Source: Devosia riboflavina
GTDB lineage: Bacteria > Pseudomonadota > Alphaproteobacteria > Rhizobiales > Devosiaceae
Assembly (NCBI RefSeq): GCF_000743575.1
Contig: NZ_JQGC01000001.1
Coordinates: 310,001 to 374,000 of the forward strand
Direction of reading: 5' to 3'
Length of the DNA stretch: 64,000 nucleotides
This document shows, piece after piece, positions 6,843 to 17,660 of the stretch (its first letter is position 1; each line of letters begins with the position of its first letter). The translations under genes and the position numbers were made by a program. The notes below the pieces were generated by a model. That model searched no databases and was not told where the DNA came from. It was given only the letters and a program-made list of their open reading frames with translations.

Positions 6843-9278
6843 CTATGCCGGGAGGTCTCGCGATGACTCGTTAATGGCTGCCCACGGGTCGCCGGACATC
6901 GTTAATAATCTCGGAAGGGTAGAGTAATTGAGGTCCTGAGGAGAGTCGATAGACTCAAGGTCCCGCCACTCTATTGGCGTCGATGCGGGCAAATGGGTGC
7001 GCGCCCGAAGCGAGTAGGCAGCGACCGCCGTCGCGCTGCGCGCATTCCGAAAATAGTCGATGAAGATCCGGCGCTTGCGGTTCTCTGCGCCCATCACGGT
7101 GACGAAGGTGTCGGGGCCGGTGGCAGCGAGCTTCTCGGCGATGCGGCCACTGGTGGCATGCGAGGCTTTCCAGTCGAGTTTTCGCGATGTCGGCACGACG
7201 ATATGGACGCCCTTGCCACCGGAGGTTTTGACGAAGGGCACGAGTCCCATTTCCTGCAGTTCGTCGCGCAGATGCACCGCGGCATTGACGACATCGCGCC
7301 ACGCGACCCCCTCGCCAGGGTCGAGATCGAAGATGATGCGATCGGGCTTGTCGAGATGGTCGATATGAGTGCCCCAGGAGTGGAACTCGACGGCCCCGAA
7401 CTGGGCCAGCGCCAGATAGGCCTTGGTGTCGGTGACGGCGATGAAGGTTTTCTTCTCGCCCTCGGAATTGGCAGTCTCGATCCTGGCGATGCTCTCGGGC
7501 ATGCCGGTAAAGGGGTGGCGCTGGAAGAAGCAGTCCGCTGACTTGCCGGTAGGGCAACGGAACAGTGACACGGGCCGGCTGAGGAGGTGCGGCAGCATGA
7601 AATCGCCGACGCTTGCGTAATAGACGGCGATGTCGAGCTTGGTGGGACCGTTGGAGCCGAAGAGCCGACGGGTTGGATTGGTGACCCAGATGCTGGCGAG
7701 GTCGGCGTCGGTCACCAGCCTTTTGCGCGGTCGCTGGCTGCCGCCCGAAAGGCTCGCTTCGCGCAATCCCCTGAAAACAGCATGGCGCAACATGCCGTCG
7801 CTGGTGATGGCAGCATAGCGAACGCGGGCCGTTAGTTGGGGTTTGACTGCGATGACTTCCCTCGGAAAGCCGGCCAGCCGATCGCCACCTTCGAGAGCCT
7901 CGAGACGTTCGAGGAGACTTGCCATATCGGCGGCATCAAAGCCGGTGCCGACCTTGCCGCGATAGATGAGATCGTCCCCCACCCATTCGGCAACGGCGAT
8001 GGCGCCGATGCCGCCGGCTTCGGGCGATGCCGTATATCCGGCGATGACGAAATAGCCGGTTTTCGGCGCCTTGATCTTGAGCCAGGTGCCCGACCGGCTG
8101 CCGCTATAGATGCTGTCCACGCGCTTGGAAACGAGCCCCTCAAGGCCACGATCGATGGCCTGATCGAAGAGGGCATCGCCCTGCCCTTCCACATGATCGC
8201 TGAACTGAATTGCCGATGGCGCATCCGCAATAAGGGCCTTGAGCAGCGCCTTCCTGTCGCGCAGCGCGACCCCGCGCAGGTCCCACCCATCGAGGTACAG
8301 AAGGTCGAAAGCGAAGAATAGCAGGTTGCGTGGCCGCCCTTCCGAAAGCTCCTCCTGCAAGCGCCCAAAACTGCTGACGCCCTGCGCATCGAGCACCACG
8401 ATTTCGCCATCGATCACCGCCTGCCGGCACGGCAGGGTCGCGAATACATCAGGCAGATCGCCATAGCGGCGCGTCCAATCAAGGCCACCCCGGGTGATGA
8501 AACGGGCCGTCTTGTTATCGAGGCGCGCCAAGGTGCGATAGCCGTCGAACTTAATCTCGTGCAACCAGGTGATGGTCTTGCTGTCCGCAGGCAGCGCGGC
8601 GGCGGCGGTTGCGAGCTGGAGAGATGACTTGGCCGGCATGGCCGACGCCACGGCACCCTTGAGCTTGTCCGGCTTCAACGACGCGCGGCGCTTGCGCGGC
8701 GGGGGAGTCGCCGGCGCCAGCAGCTCCTCGATACGCCGGCCGGTCTTGACGCTTTCCGGGCGGGTCTGAAGGATATCGTTCGCAATATCCATAGCCTGGT
8801 CGTGTTCCTTGAACAGCAGCCAGTTGACCTTCCCCTTGTCCTCGGATCGGTTCTTGAGCTGGGTCAGCATCCAGCCGCCGTTGAGCTTTTCGCCGGCCAG
8901 CCGGAACTTGAAGGCACCCTTGGCGATATCGGCCGCTGGGTCTCCCATTGGCGCCCAGGTGCCGGTATCCCAAACGATCATCGGCCCGCCGCCATACTCT
9001 CCGGCCGGGATGACGCCTTCGAAATCCAGATAGTCCACAGGATGGTCCTCGGTAGCCACTGCGAGCCGCTTGTCCGCCGGATTAAGCGAAGGACCTTTGG
9101 GCACGGCCCAACTCTTGAGGACGCCGCCCAGTTCGAGGCGGAGATCATAGTGATCGGCGGTGGCATGATGTTTGTGGACCACGAAGCGAAAGGAATCCGC
9201 GCCATCCGTCCCGAACGGCTCTGCCGTACGCGCGAAGTCACGCTTGTCGCGATAGACCTTTAGGCGGTTCTCACTCAT
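6843..9278 (-). CDS. ligD: ATP-dependent DNA ligase LigD (PE-ligase-polymerase)
   Basis: An 811-residue three-domain LigD in the Pseudomonas-like order. Residues ~10-160 are the 3'-phosphoesterase (HKHHATADHYDLRLEL at 36-50). Residues ~225-505 are the ligase, with catalytic Lys243 in EIKFDGYR. Residues ~545-800 are the primase-type polymerase, with metal ligands Asp651 and Asp653 (IIFDLDPGEG). It trims, fills and seals double-strand breaks held by Ku. It is the first gene of the five-gene repair operon; the 114-base gap upstream (9279-9392) should hold the promoter, but I see no clear box. Confidence 0.95.
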   Translation of the reverse strand: MSENRLKVYRDKRDFARTAEPFGTDGADSFRFVVHKHHATADHYDLRLELGGVLKSWAVPKGPSLNPADKRLAVATEDHPVDYLDFEGVIPAGEYGGGPMIVWDTGTWAPMGDPAADIAKGAFKFRLAGEKLNGGWMLTQLKNRSEDKGKVNWLLFKEHDQAMDIANDILQTRPESVKTGRRIEELLAPATPPPRKRRASLKPDKLKGAVASAMPAKSSLQLATAAAALPADSKTITWLHEIKFDGYRTLARLDNKTARFITRGGLDWTRRYGDLPDVFATLPCRQAVIDGEIVVLDAQGVSSFGRLQEELSEGRPRNLLFFAFDLLYLDGWDLRGVALRDRKALLKALIADAPSAIQFSDHVEGQGDALFDQAIDRGLEGLVSKRVDSIYSGSRSGTWLKIKAPKTGYFVIAGYTASPEAGGIGAIAVAEWVGDDLIYRGKVGTGFDAADMASLLERLEALEGGDRLAGFPREVIAVKPQLTARVRYAAITSDGMLRHAVFRGLREASLSGGSQRPRKRLVTDADLASIWVTNPTRRLFGSNGPTKLDIAVYYASVGDFMLPHLLSRPVSLFRCPTGKSADCFFQRHPFTGMPESIARIETANSEGEKKTFIAVTDTKAYLALAQFGAVEFHSWGTHIDHLDKPDRIIFDLDPGEGVAWRDVVNAAVHLRDELQEMGLVPFVKTSGGKGVHIVVPTSRKLDWKASHATSGRIAEKLAATGPDTFVTVMGAENRKRRIFIDYFRNARSATAVAAYSLRARTHLPASTPIEWRDLESIDSPQDLNYSTLPRLLTMSGDPWAAINESSRDLPA

Positions 9279-9392
9279 ACCGCGATGTTAGGCACACAAA
9301 GTGAAACGGGGAACTATTTTTGCTGGTTGAAGTGTGGCCTGCCAGGAGCCTCTAAGGCACCTCAGCCCAGATGGCCCGAGCCAACCTATACC

Positions 9393-10310
9393 CTATGGCC
9401 GTGCATGGGATGGCTGACTACCGCCATCAGTTTCAAACTTCAGCCCTCGCGCCATTTCTGTCTCGAACCATCGTCGCACCGTTTGCATCATGCGGTTCGG
9501 GCGATCTTCTCTCCAAGCGAGAAACCAGTAGCCGGAACGCATCACCATGCCGAGCGGGGCAATCAGCCGGTTCTGCTCCAGCGCGTCCCAAATGGCGGGA
9601 CCCGGGCCGATGGCGACGCCCTGGCCGGCTTCGGCTGCCTGTACGCTGAAGGAAAGGCTATCATACCAGACGCTTTCGCGCTGCGGCAGGACAATGCCGG
9701 CTTCGCGGGCCCAGTTGGTCCACATGTCCGGAGGCCAGCGAATGTCGAGCCGCGGCATTTGCCAGATGGCTGCCGCATCCATCGTCCGGCCCCGCACGAT
9801 CATGGGGCTGATCACCGGCCCGAAGGTTTCGGGAGCGACCGGGCTGACGATCATGCCCGGAATGTCGAGCGGTTTGCCGACGCCCACATAAATATCGATA
9901 GATCGATCGGCCGGATTGATTTCGCGCGTCCAGGTGGTGATGCGGACGGACACGCCGCCCAACGCCTTTTCAAGGCTCTGCAGGCGCGGCACGAGCCAGC
10001 GCAGGAGAAAGGTGTCGGGCGCGGTCAGCATGATGGTGGACTGGTCGTGGAGGGCCCTCAAATGTTCGGTGCCCCGGTTGATCGAAGCCAGGGCCTCGGT
10101 GAGCGTCGCGGCAAAGGTCGCGGCCGCCGGGGTCAGTTTGAGGGAGCGGTTGCCGCGCTCGAAAAGCGGCACGCCAAGCTCGTCCTCGAGGTTCTTGATG
10201 TGGCGGCTGACGGCCCCGTCCGAGACGCGCAGCTCCTCGGCGGCGCGCCGGATGCTGCCGAGACGGGCCGCGACCTCGAAGGCGCGCATGGCGTTGAGCA
10301 GGTGCAGCAC
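9393..10310 (-). CDS. LysR family regulator (GcvA-like)
   Basis: A 305-residue LysR regulator with an N-terminal winged helix-turn-helix (residues ~5-62, GSIRRAAEELRVSDGAVSRH) and a substrate-binding effector domain. The start is a GTG at 10310 with TGAGG eight bases upstream. It is divergent from the nucleoside hydrolase/ABC operon across 129 bases, so it probably controls that operon. It is on the same strand as ligD, 114 bases upstream. The inducer is unknown. Confidence 0.87.
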   Translation of the reverse strand: MLHLLNAMRAFEVAARLGSIRRAAEELRVSDGAVSRHIKNLEDELGVPLFERGNRSLKLTPAAATFAATLTEALASINRGTEHLRALHDQSTIMLTAPDTFLLRWLVPRLQSLEKALGGVSVRITTWTREINPADRSIDIYVGVGKPLDIPGMIVSPVAPETFGPVISPMIVRGRTMDAAAIWQMPRLDIRWPPDMWTNWAREAGIVLPQRESVWYDSLSFSVQAAEAGQGVAIGPGPAIWDALEQNRLIAPLGMVMRSGYWFLAWREDRPNRMMQTVRRWFETEMARGLKFETDGGSQPSHARP

Positions 10311-10439
10311 GATTTGCCTCAGGAAAAGTCAATCGAAACGCAAAATAGTCTGCTGTCGCCCTTCTGTCATCTGCCCTAGCGTTGGCAGAACTTTCCAAGG
10401 CAATACCTAGCCAATACGTTGTAATCGGAGCGGCTAAAA

Positions 10440-11456
10440 ATGCCTCAGCAAAACTGCGTTATGAAAGAGTCTGCCGTTTTGAGTGACATGCACCGTATCA
10501 TCATCGACTGCGATCCCGGCCATGACGACATGGCGGCCATCCTCCTGGCCGCGTGGCATCCCTCGATCCAGCTCGAAGCCATAACCGCCGTCTGCGGGAA
10601 TGCGCCGCTCCACCATACGACCAACAATGCCCTGCGCATCGTCGACGCCTTTGGGCTCGATGTTCCGGTCTATGCCGGGGCCGAATTGCCGTTGCTGCAT
10701 CGCTATGCCTTTCCCGCCGAGTTTCATGGGCCGAGCGGCCTCGACAGCGCGGGCGAAGAGCTGCCCCCTGCGCGCAGCAAGGCGCAGCCGCAACATGCCG
10801 TCGACGCCATCATCGAGCGGGTCGAGGCGGCTCCCGGCGAAATAACCCTCGTGGTTGTCGGACCGATGACCAATATCGCACTGGCCCTGGCTCTGCGGCC
10901 GGGCCTCGCGCAAAAGATCAAGCAGGTCATCTTCATGGGCGGCTCGGCGGGCGAAGGCAATGTCACTGCGGCGGCGGAATTCAATATCTGGGCCGATGCC
11001 GAAGCGGCGCGCATGGTGTTCCGGTCTGGCGTAAAATTGGTGATGTTCGGCCTCAATGTGACCCATCAGACGCTGATGCGCCGCGAGGATGTCGCCCAGA
11101 TCCGCGCGGCCCGCGCCGGCAGCAATCCGGTGGCTGATATCATGGATTTCTACTGCGGCACCTATTACAGCTTCGCCGGGGCCGACAAGCCGGGTGCTCC
11201 GATGCACGACCCCTGCGCCGTGGCCTATCTCATCGATCCTTCCATCTTCGAGCTCACCGCCTATCCCGGCGAGGTTCTGGTGGGTGCCGATGGCGGCTAT
11301 GGCCAGACCCTGATCGACCTGCGGCCGCAGGATCCCGCCCATGACCAGAGGGTCAAGAATGTCACCGTCGCCATGAAGGCCGATCCGCAACGCTTTGCCG
11401 CGCTGGTTACCCAGGCCCTGAGCTGGGCGGCCGGCCGAATTTCCTCAACCAAGTAA
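10440..11456 (+). CDS. Nucleoside hydrolase
   Basis: A 338-residue inosine/uridine-preferring nucleoside hydrolase-type enzyme. The calcium- and ribose-binding signature DCDPGHDD follows the N-terminus, and the conserved VGPMTNIALAL and FNIWADAEAA segments are present. It splits the N-glycosidic bond of nucleosides or a related N-riboside. The ATG at 10440 has GGAG nine bases upstream; an ATG at 10488 just before the core is an alternative. It lies 12 bases before a sugar-type binding protein and so probably processes what that importer brings in. Confidence 0.87.
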   Translation: MPQQNCVMKESAVLSDMHRIIIDCDPGHDDMAAILLAAWHPSIQLEAITAVCGNAPLHHTTNNALRIVDAFGLDVPVYAGAELPLLHRYAFPAEFHGPSGLDSAGEELPPARSKAQPQHAVDAIIERVEAAPGEITLVVVGPMTNIALALALRPGLAQKIKQVIFMGGSAGEGNVTAAAEFNIWADAEAARMVFRSGVKLVMFGLNVTHQTLMRREDVAQIRAARAGSNPVADIMDFYCGTYYSFAGADKPGAPMHDPCAVAYLIDPSIFELTAYPGEVLVGADGGYGQTLIDLRPQDPAHDQRVKNVTVAMKADPQRFAALVTQALSWAAGRISSTK

Positions 11457-11468
11457 AGGGTGCCCAGG

Positions 11469-12782
11469 ATGAAGACCATCACGTTTGCCATCGCCGGCCT
11501 AGCTGCCAGCCTTCTCGCCGGCACCGCGCTGGCCCAGGACAAGACGCTCAACATGATCGTCATCGAGGGTGGCGACACCGCGGCCATGCAGGCCGTGGTC
11601 GATGCCTATAAGGCCGACCACCCCGGCATTGCCATCAATCTCCAGCCCTATCCCTTCGCCCAATTCTTCCAGGTCGCCGAACTGCGCCTGCGTTCGGCCG
11701 ATGCCGGCATCGACCTCGTTTATGTCGATGCGCCGCTCCTTGCGAGCTACGCGTCCCGCGGCTTCCTCTCGCCCATCGATGCGGGGATCGACACCAGTGC
11801 GCTGGTGCCCGCCGCCATCGAGGCTGGCCAGTATGAGGGCACCCAATATGCCCTGCCGATCAACAATTCGGCGCAGGTGCTCTATGTCAACAATGCGCTC
11901 TTCGAGGCCGCCGGCATTACCCCGCCGGCCGGGCTGACCAAGGGCGAAACTGCGACGCAGGCCGATATCGACACGCTCGCTTCAAGCGAACGCTGGACCT
12001 GGGAACAGGTGGCCGACGCGGCCCGCAAGCTGACCGTGACCGACAATGGCCGCACCACGACCTACGGCTTTACGGTCGAGCAGTTCGGCGAACTCTATCA
12101 GCTCCAGCCCTTCGGCGAATCTCTCGGCAGCCCCGTCATCGGCCCGGATGGCTATACAGCCAAGGGCTATCTCGACAGCGAAGCCTGGACCAAGGGCGCC
12201 ACCTATTGGGGCAACCTTTACAATGCCTGGGCGGTGAGCCCCAAAAGCCTCGGCTATGGCGAGGCCGCTTCGCTCTTCGGCAATGGCCAGCTTGCCATGT
12301 TCGCCGGCGGCACCTGGAACCTGCCCATCCTTTCGGCCACCGATATCGACTTCAGCGTAGCGCCTTATCCCTATTTCGAGGGTGGTTCGGTGGTGACGCC
12401 CACCGGCTCCTGGTATGTCGGGGTCAATGCCGCCTCCGCCAATCAGGCCGAGGCCATGGATTTTGCCAGCTACCTGACCACCAGCGATGCCGGCACCAAG
12501 GTCTGGTTCGACAGCCTCCAGCAATTGCCCACCTATAAGCCCCTGCTCGACACCATCAGCACCGCGCCGGAATACGATGCCTTCCCGCAAAACGTCTTCC
12601 GTCTCGGGGTCTATGACTCGCTGAACACGGCCAAGGCCCGCCCAGTAACGGCTGCCTATGGCCAGTTGCAGGATGCCTTCCGCACGGCCTTTGTCGACAT
12701 CGCCAATGGCGTGCCGGTTGCCGATGCCCTGGCCAGCGCCGTACAAAAATTCGAGTCCGCCGCGTCTCGCGTCGCGCAGTAA
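11469..12782 (+). CDS. ABC transporter substrate-binding protein (CUT1 type)
   Basis: A 437-residue periplasmic solute-binding protein of the MalE/UgpB-like family 1. A Sec signal peptide (MKTITFAIAGLAASLLAGTA, cleavage at ALA-QD) starts at the ATG at 11469, with AAGGG upstream; a GTG at 11460 is less likely. It delivers a sugar-like ligand to the two permeases that follow. The neighbouring nucleoside hydrolase suggests a nucleoside or other riboside as ligand, which is inference. A strong hairpin follows the gene. Confidence 0.88.
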   Translation: MKTITFAIAGLAASLLAGTALAQDKTLNMIVIEGGDTAAMQAVVDAYKADHPGIAINLQPYPFAQFFQVAELRLRSADAGIDLVYVDAPLLASYASRGFLSPIDAGIDTSALVPAAIEAGQYEGTQYALPINNSAQVLYVNNALFEAAGITPPAGLTKGETATQADIDTLASSERWTWEQVADAARKLTVTDNGRTTTYGFTVEQFGELYQLQPFGESLGSPVIGPDGYTAKGYLDSEAWTKGATYWGNLYNAWAVSPKSLGYGEAASLFGNGQLAMFAGGTWNLPILSATDIDFSVAPYPYFEGGSVVTPTGSWYVGVNAASANQAEAMDFASYLTTSDAGTKVWFDSLQQLPTYKPLLDTISTAPEYDAFPQNVFRLGVYDSLNTAKARPVTAAYGQLQDAFRTAFVDIANGVPVADALASAVQKFESAASRVAQ

Positions 12783-12790
12783 ACGTCAAA

Positions 12791-12816
12791 GGGCGCCCGA
12801 CCTCCCGCGGGCGCCC
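12791..12816 (+). terminator. Intra-operon hairpin after the binding-protein gene
   Basis: GGGCGCCCG (12791-12799) pairs perfectly with CGGGCGCCC (12808-12816) across an 8-base loop, with no T run. In a binding-protein/permease operon such a hairpin usually protects the upstream mRNA or attenuates read-through, which keeps binding protein in excess over permease. Confidence 0.5.
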
Positions 12817-12829
12817 GAGGGAAACGACA

Positions 12830-13699
12830 ATGTTCCGATCGCGCACTCCGGTTTTGCTGATTGCAGCCCTTCTGGCTCCGGCGCTGATCGGGCTTGTCGT
12901 TTTCCGCCTTTATCCGGTGGCCCTGGCGGTCAGCGACAGCTTCTTCAACATAGTGCGCGGGCAGCAGGTCTTTGTCGGCTTCGACAATTACCTCTCGCTG
13001 CTTTCGGACCGCACCTTCTGGAAATCCATGCAGGTGACCTTCTGGTTCAACCTGCTGATCAACCCCATCCAGATCGCCCTCGCGCTGGGCCTGGCCCTGC
13101 TCTATGTCCAGCAGTTCCGGGGCGTCACGCTTTACCGTGTGCTCTTTCTCATCCCCATTGGCGTCTCCCTGCCCACGGCCGTGATCATCTGGCGCATCAT
13201 GCTCACCCAGGACGGTCTCGTGAACGGGCTGATCGGCATTGCCGGCGTGCCTGCCCAACCCTGGCTGACCTCGGAAAGCCTCGCGCTCTATTCGATCATC
13301 GCCATCGCCACCTGGAAGGGCATTTCCTACTGGATGATCTTCATCATCGGCGGGCTGCAGACCATCTCGCCCGAAATCTACGACGCCGCGCGCCTCGATG
13401 GCGTCAAGCCCTGGCAGCGCCTGATCTTCATCACCATTCCGCTCTTGCGGCCCACCCTGCTTTTCGTGCTGGTCGCCGATGTCTCGATCAATTTCCTGCT
13501 CTTTGCGCCGATCTTCATGCTGACCCAGGGCGGTCCGGCCGATAGCACCAATGTGCTGATGTACGAGGCCTATAAATCGGGCTTCATCTTCGGCGATATG
13601 GGCCGGGCCATGGCCATCATCGTCGTCGTGGTCGCCATTCTGCTCATCATCGTTGCAGCGCAGTTCAAGCTGCTTTCGGGCCGGGAGGCACGCCAATGA
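12830..13699 (+). CDS. ABC transporter permease (MalF/UgpA type)
   Basis: A 289-residue inner-membrane permease with six predicted helices. The first covers residues ~8-28, and the EAA loop reads EIYDAARLDGVKPWQRLIFITIPLLRP, which contacts the ATPase. It partners the next permease, with which it overlaps by four bases (ATGA). The length and motif fit the carbohydrate uptake transporter-1 family. Confidence 0.88.
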   Translation: MFRSRTPVLLIAALLAPALIGLVVFRLYPVALAVSDSFFNIVRGQQVFVGFDNYLSLLSDRTFWKSMQVTFWFNLLINPIQIALALGLALLYVQQFRGVTLYRVLFLIPIGVSLPTAVIIWRIMLTQDGLVNGLIGIAGVPAQPWLTSESLALYSIIAIATWKGISYWMIFIIGGLQTISPEIYDAARLDGVKPWQRLIFITIPLLRPTLLFVLVADVSINFLLFAPIFMLTQGGPADSTNVLMYEAYKSGFIFGDMGRAMAIIVVVVAILLIIVAAQFKLLSGREARQ

Positions 13700-14550
13700 C
13701 CGCTCGCAGTGACCGGCCAGGCAAGGCTCTGAGCCTTGGGCTCAAGCATCTCGCCTATCTCATCATCGCCTTCATCTTCGTGCTGCCCTTGTGGTGGGCG
13801 ATCGTGTCGTCGCTGCGCCCCAATAGCGCGATCTTTGCGGATATTTTTCCGTTCACGCCCAAGGCGCTTTTGCCGGCGCCCTTCACCCTCGAAGCCTATG
13901 GCGGCATTTTCGAGCGCGGCTTCGGGCTCATCATCGCCAACACCATGCTGGTGGCCCTGGTGACCATGGCGGCGGGGCTGATCGTCAACGGCGCGGCGGG
14001 ATTTGCCTTTGCCATGTTCGACTTCAAGGGCAAGAAGTTCATCCTCTCGGCCATCATCATCAGCTTCATGCTGCCCTTTGAGGCCATCGCCCTGCCGCTC
14101 TATACGGTCACCCAGCAATTGGGGTGGCTCGACAATATCGCGGCCCTGATCGTGCCCAGCGTCGCCAATGGGCTTGCCGTCTTCCTCTTCTATCAGTTCT
14201 TCAGCCAGGTGCCGAAGGACTATGCCGAGGCGGCCCGGCTCGATGGGGTGAGCTGGATCGACATTCTGCTGCGCATCTATGTGCCGCTGTCGCTTCCCAC
14301 CTGCATCAGCGCGGCGCTTTTGCTGTTCATCTTCCAGTGGGAGGCCTTTCTCTGGCCGCTGCTGGCCATGCCCAGCCAGCAGTTCAAGGTCATCCAGGTC
14401 GGCATGGCCGCCTTCCAGCAACAATATCAAACCATCTGGAACCAGCTTTTTGCGGTTTCGGTCATCACCGCTTTGATCCCCATCGCCCTGCTTTTGCCCC
14501 TGCAGCGTTATTACGTGCAGGGTCTGGCCGGGGCCGGCATCAAGGGCTGA
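13696..14550 (+). CDS. ABC transporter permease (MalG/UgpE type)
   Basis: A 284-residue second permease subunit with six helices. Its EAA loop, [24 protein letters not shown], sits in the C-terminal third, as in MalG. It overlaps the first permease by four bases and is followed 12 bases later by the ATPase gene, whose ribosome binding site overlaps its stop codon. Confidence 0.88.
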   Translation: MTARSDRPGKALSLGLKHLAYLIIAFIFVLPLWWAIVSSLRPNSAIFADIFPFTPKALLPAPFTLEAYGGIFERGFGLIIANTMLVALVTMAAGLIVNGAAGFAFAMFDFKGKKFILSAIIISFMLPFEAIALPLYTVTQQLGWLDNIAALIVPSVANGLAVFLFYQFFSQVPKDYAEAARLDGVSWIDILLRIYVPLSLPTCISAALLLFIFQWEAFLWPLLAMPSQQFKVIQVGMAAFQQQYQTIWNQLFAVSVITALIPIALLLPLQRYYVQGLAGAGIKG

Positions 14551-14561
14551 AGGAGTTTTCC

Positions 14562-15632
<1,071 letters not shown>

Positions 15633-15653
15633 AACATCTGTTGGGGGCGTCCG

Positions 15654-16655
15654 CTACGCCGTAGCCGCCTGTTGTACTCTTTCGTCAGCCAGATGACCCG
15701 CGCGTTGCGCGATAACAGCGCAGACAAAAAGCTGAATCTGATGGAAGAGCATCAGGGGCAGAATGATCATGCTGACGGCCTGCCCCGCGAACAGGATATT
15801 GGCCATGGGCAGACCACTGGCGAGGCTCTTCTTTGAGCCGCAGAACAGCAGCGTCAACCGATCAGCGGGGTCAAGCCCGGCGGCGCGTCCTGCCAACCAT
15901 GTACTCACCATGACAAAGGCAAGAAGCAGGATATCGGCCACGATGATGATCGTAAGGCTGCCGAGGCCTACTTCCTCCCAGATACCGGCGATCACGCCGG
16001 CGCTGAAGGCCGAGTAGACGATGATGAGAATGGAGCCGCGATCGACCACCTGCGTCAGGAGCGTGTGCCGGCTGATAAAGCCGCCGACGAGCGGCCGAAG
16101 CAACTGGCCAAGAATGAAGGGCGCCAGGATCTGCAGCCCGATATCCATGATGGATTGAAGCGATATCCCTTCGCCCGAGGAGTGGAGAAGGAGGGCAACC
16201 AGAGCCGGGGTGAGGAAAACACCGAGAATATTGGACGTCGATGCGGCGCAGACGGCGGCAGGAACATTGCCACGCGCTATCGAGGTAAAGGCGATGGACG
16301 ACTGCACGGTAGACGGCAGGACGGAAAGATAGACGATACCGATCGCCAGCTCGTCCTCAATCCACGGCGACAGTGCGGCCGCCAGTATGAGGCCGCAGAG
16401 CGGAAACAGCAGGTAGGTAAAACCGAAGACCAGTCCTTGCAGCCGCCAATTGGTGATCCCCGCCACGATGGCACTGGTATTGAGCTTGGCGCCGTAGAGG
16501 AAGAACAGAAAGGCGACGGCGAAATAGGCGACCTGATCGACGATCTCCGCCCCGATACCGGATGCAGGCAAGAGCGTAGCCAGCACCACGGTACCGACGA
16601 GCAGAAACAGGTAGTAATCGAGACCGAAGCGCTTCAGGCGTTTAGCGAGTGACAT
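15654..16655 (-). CDS. Bile acid:sodium symporter family protein
   Basis: A 333-residue integral membrane protein with about ten helices. The family motifs FLFFLYGAKLN, PSTVQSSIAFTSIARGN and FCGSKKSLASGLPMA match the bacterial SBF-like (YfeH/DUF4137-type) group. These are predicted sodium-coupled carriers of organic anions, but the ligand is not known. The ATG at 16655 is preferred over a TTG six codons upstream. It faces the ABC operon tail to tail with a 21-base gap and is not obviously part of any operon. Confidence 0.82.
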   Translation of the reverse strand: MSLAKRLKRFGLDYYLFLLVGTVVLATLLPASGIGAEIVDQVAYFAVAFLFFLYGAKLNTSAIVAGITNWRLQGLVFGFTYLLFPLCGLILAAALSPWIEDELAIGIVYLSVLPSTVQSSIAFTSIARGNVPAAVCAASTSNILGVFLTPALVALLLHSSGEGISLQSIMDIGLQILAPFILGQLLRPLVGGFISRHTLLTQVVDRGSILIIVYSAFSAGVIAGIWEEVGLGSLTIIIVADILLLAFVMVSTWLAGRAAGLDPADRLTLLFCGSKKSLASGLPMANILFAGQAVSMIILPLMLFHQIQLFVCAVIAQRAGHLADERVQQAATA

Positions 16656-16788
16656 TGTGCTGTGCCGGATCAATCAGAGAGAGGTTGCAGAATAAAGGAA
16701 TGGGGCAATGCTCATTGTCACCATCCGCGATTGGAATTCGTTGGCGAGCGTTTTGCCGCTCCTAGAGACCCGACTACCATTTTCGGAA

Positions 16789-17643
16789 CTACCATGATCC
16801 CCGTTGGCGCAGCCAGCTCGCTGCCCCTTCGAGCCCGCCGAATGGAAATACGTGCATCTGCACGATGACCGGTCGTGCCGAAATGGGCAATTGTTCCTCG
16901 ATTGTCGTGACAAAGGCTTCCGGCACATAGCCGGTCGTGAGCGACAAAAGACTGCCCCCGCTTCTCTTGAACATCGAGAGTGAGTTTCCCACACCGCAAA
17001 GCCTTGCATATTTGAGCAGTGTCGAGACGGTTGCTGGGCCCGCGACGCCGATATGCACTGGAGCATCGATACCAATCTTTGCAAGGGTCTCCGCCCATGT
17101 CACGGCACGCATGGGGTCAAAGCCGAATTGGGTGACGATACGCAAGCGCGCACCACTTCGGTCGGCAAAATCCTGCTTCTGCCGAAGGGCATCGATTGCA
17201 AATGTTTCGGTAAAATCTGGACTGCCTTCGGGATGACCTGCGACGGCTATGTCCTTGATACCGAACCGATCGCAAATGCCGCTATCCAGGATATCCATGG
17301 CACTGGCATAGGGGCCCATGGGCGTAGCGATGCCGCCGCCAACCACGAGGACATCATCGACACCGGCATGCTCGGCAAGTTGTCCTAAGCGTCTCTCCAG
17401 GGCCTCTTGGCCTGCGATCCGCCGTGCCGCCAGATGCGGCACGGGAACGCAGCCGATATCCTTGAGACGCCGTGCCGCCTGAAGCATTTCGGCTTCGGAG
17501 TTGGGGCCACCGATGTCAGCGAGGTAGACCCGCGTTCCCGCAGGCAGCAATATCGCGAGTTGATCATTTGCCGGGATCTGTCTGGGCAGGATTTCGATTG
17601 ACGCGGGGAGCGGACGGCCAGTGACTGGTTCCGGGGCAAACAT
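16789..17643 (-). CDS. Methylenetetrahydrofolate reductase-like protein
   Basis: A 284-residue protein of the MTHFR/FAD-linked oxidoreductase barrel family. The N-terminal S-I-E-I-L-P keeps the conserved Glu (Glu17) equivalent to the catalytic Glu of MetF. Other barrel segments include VLVVGGG, VAGHPEGSP and FGFDP. It is a little shorter than MetF and starts at the ATG at 17643, 17 bases after the flavin reductase gene. As the last gene of the MesX-MesD operon it may supply, or be reshaped to make, the methyl donor. It could also be an ordinary MetF; sequence alone does not decide. Confidence 0.75.
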   Translation of the reverse strand: MFAPEPVTGRPLPASIEILPRQIPANDQLAILLPAGTRVYLADIGGPNSEAEMLQAARRLKDIGCVPVPHLAARRIAGQEALERRLGQLAEHAGVDDVLVVGGGIATPMGPYASAMDILDSGICDRFGIKDIAVAGHPEGSPDFTETFAIDALRQKQDFADRSGARLRIVTQFGFDPMRAVTWAETLAKIGIDAPVHIGVAGPATVSTLLKYARLCGVGNSLSMFKRSGGSLLSLTTGYVPEAFVTTIEEQLPISARPVIVQMHVFPFGGLEGAASWLRQRGSW

Positions 17644-17660
17644 ATGAAAACTCTGGAGGT

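Noticed and set aside
12656..14430. Two long minus-strand frames opposite the CUT1 permeases
   Set aside because: They are rich in Asp/Glu/His/Gln, as expected from antisense reading of membrane-protein codons, and lack motifs.
14124..14561. An open frame continuous with the ABC ATPase begins at 14124 and would add 146 residues
   Set aside because: The added part is the upstream permease read in another frame. The ATPase family starts at 14562, where a GTG follows AGGAG.
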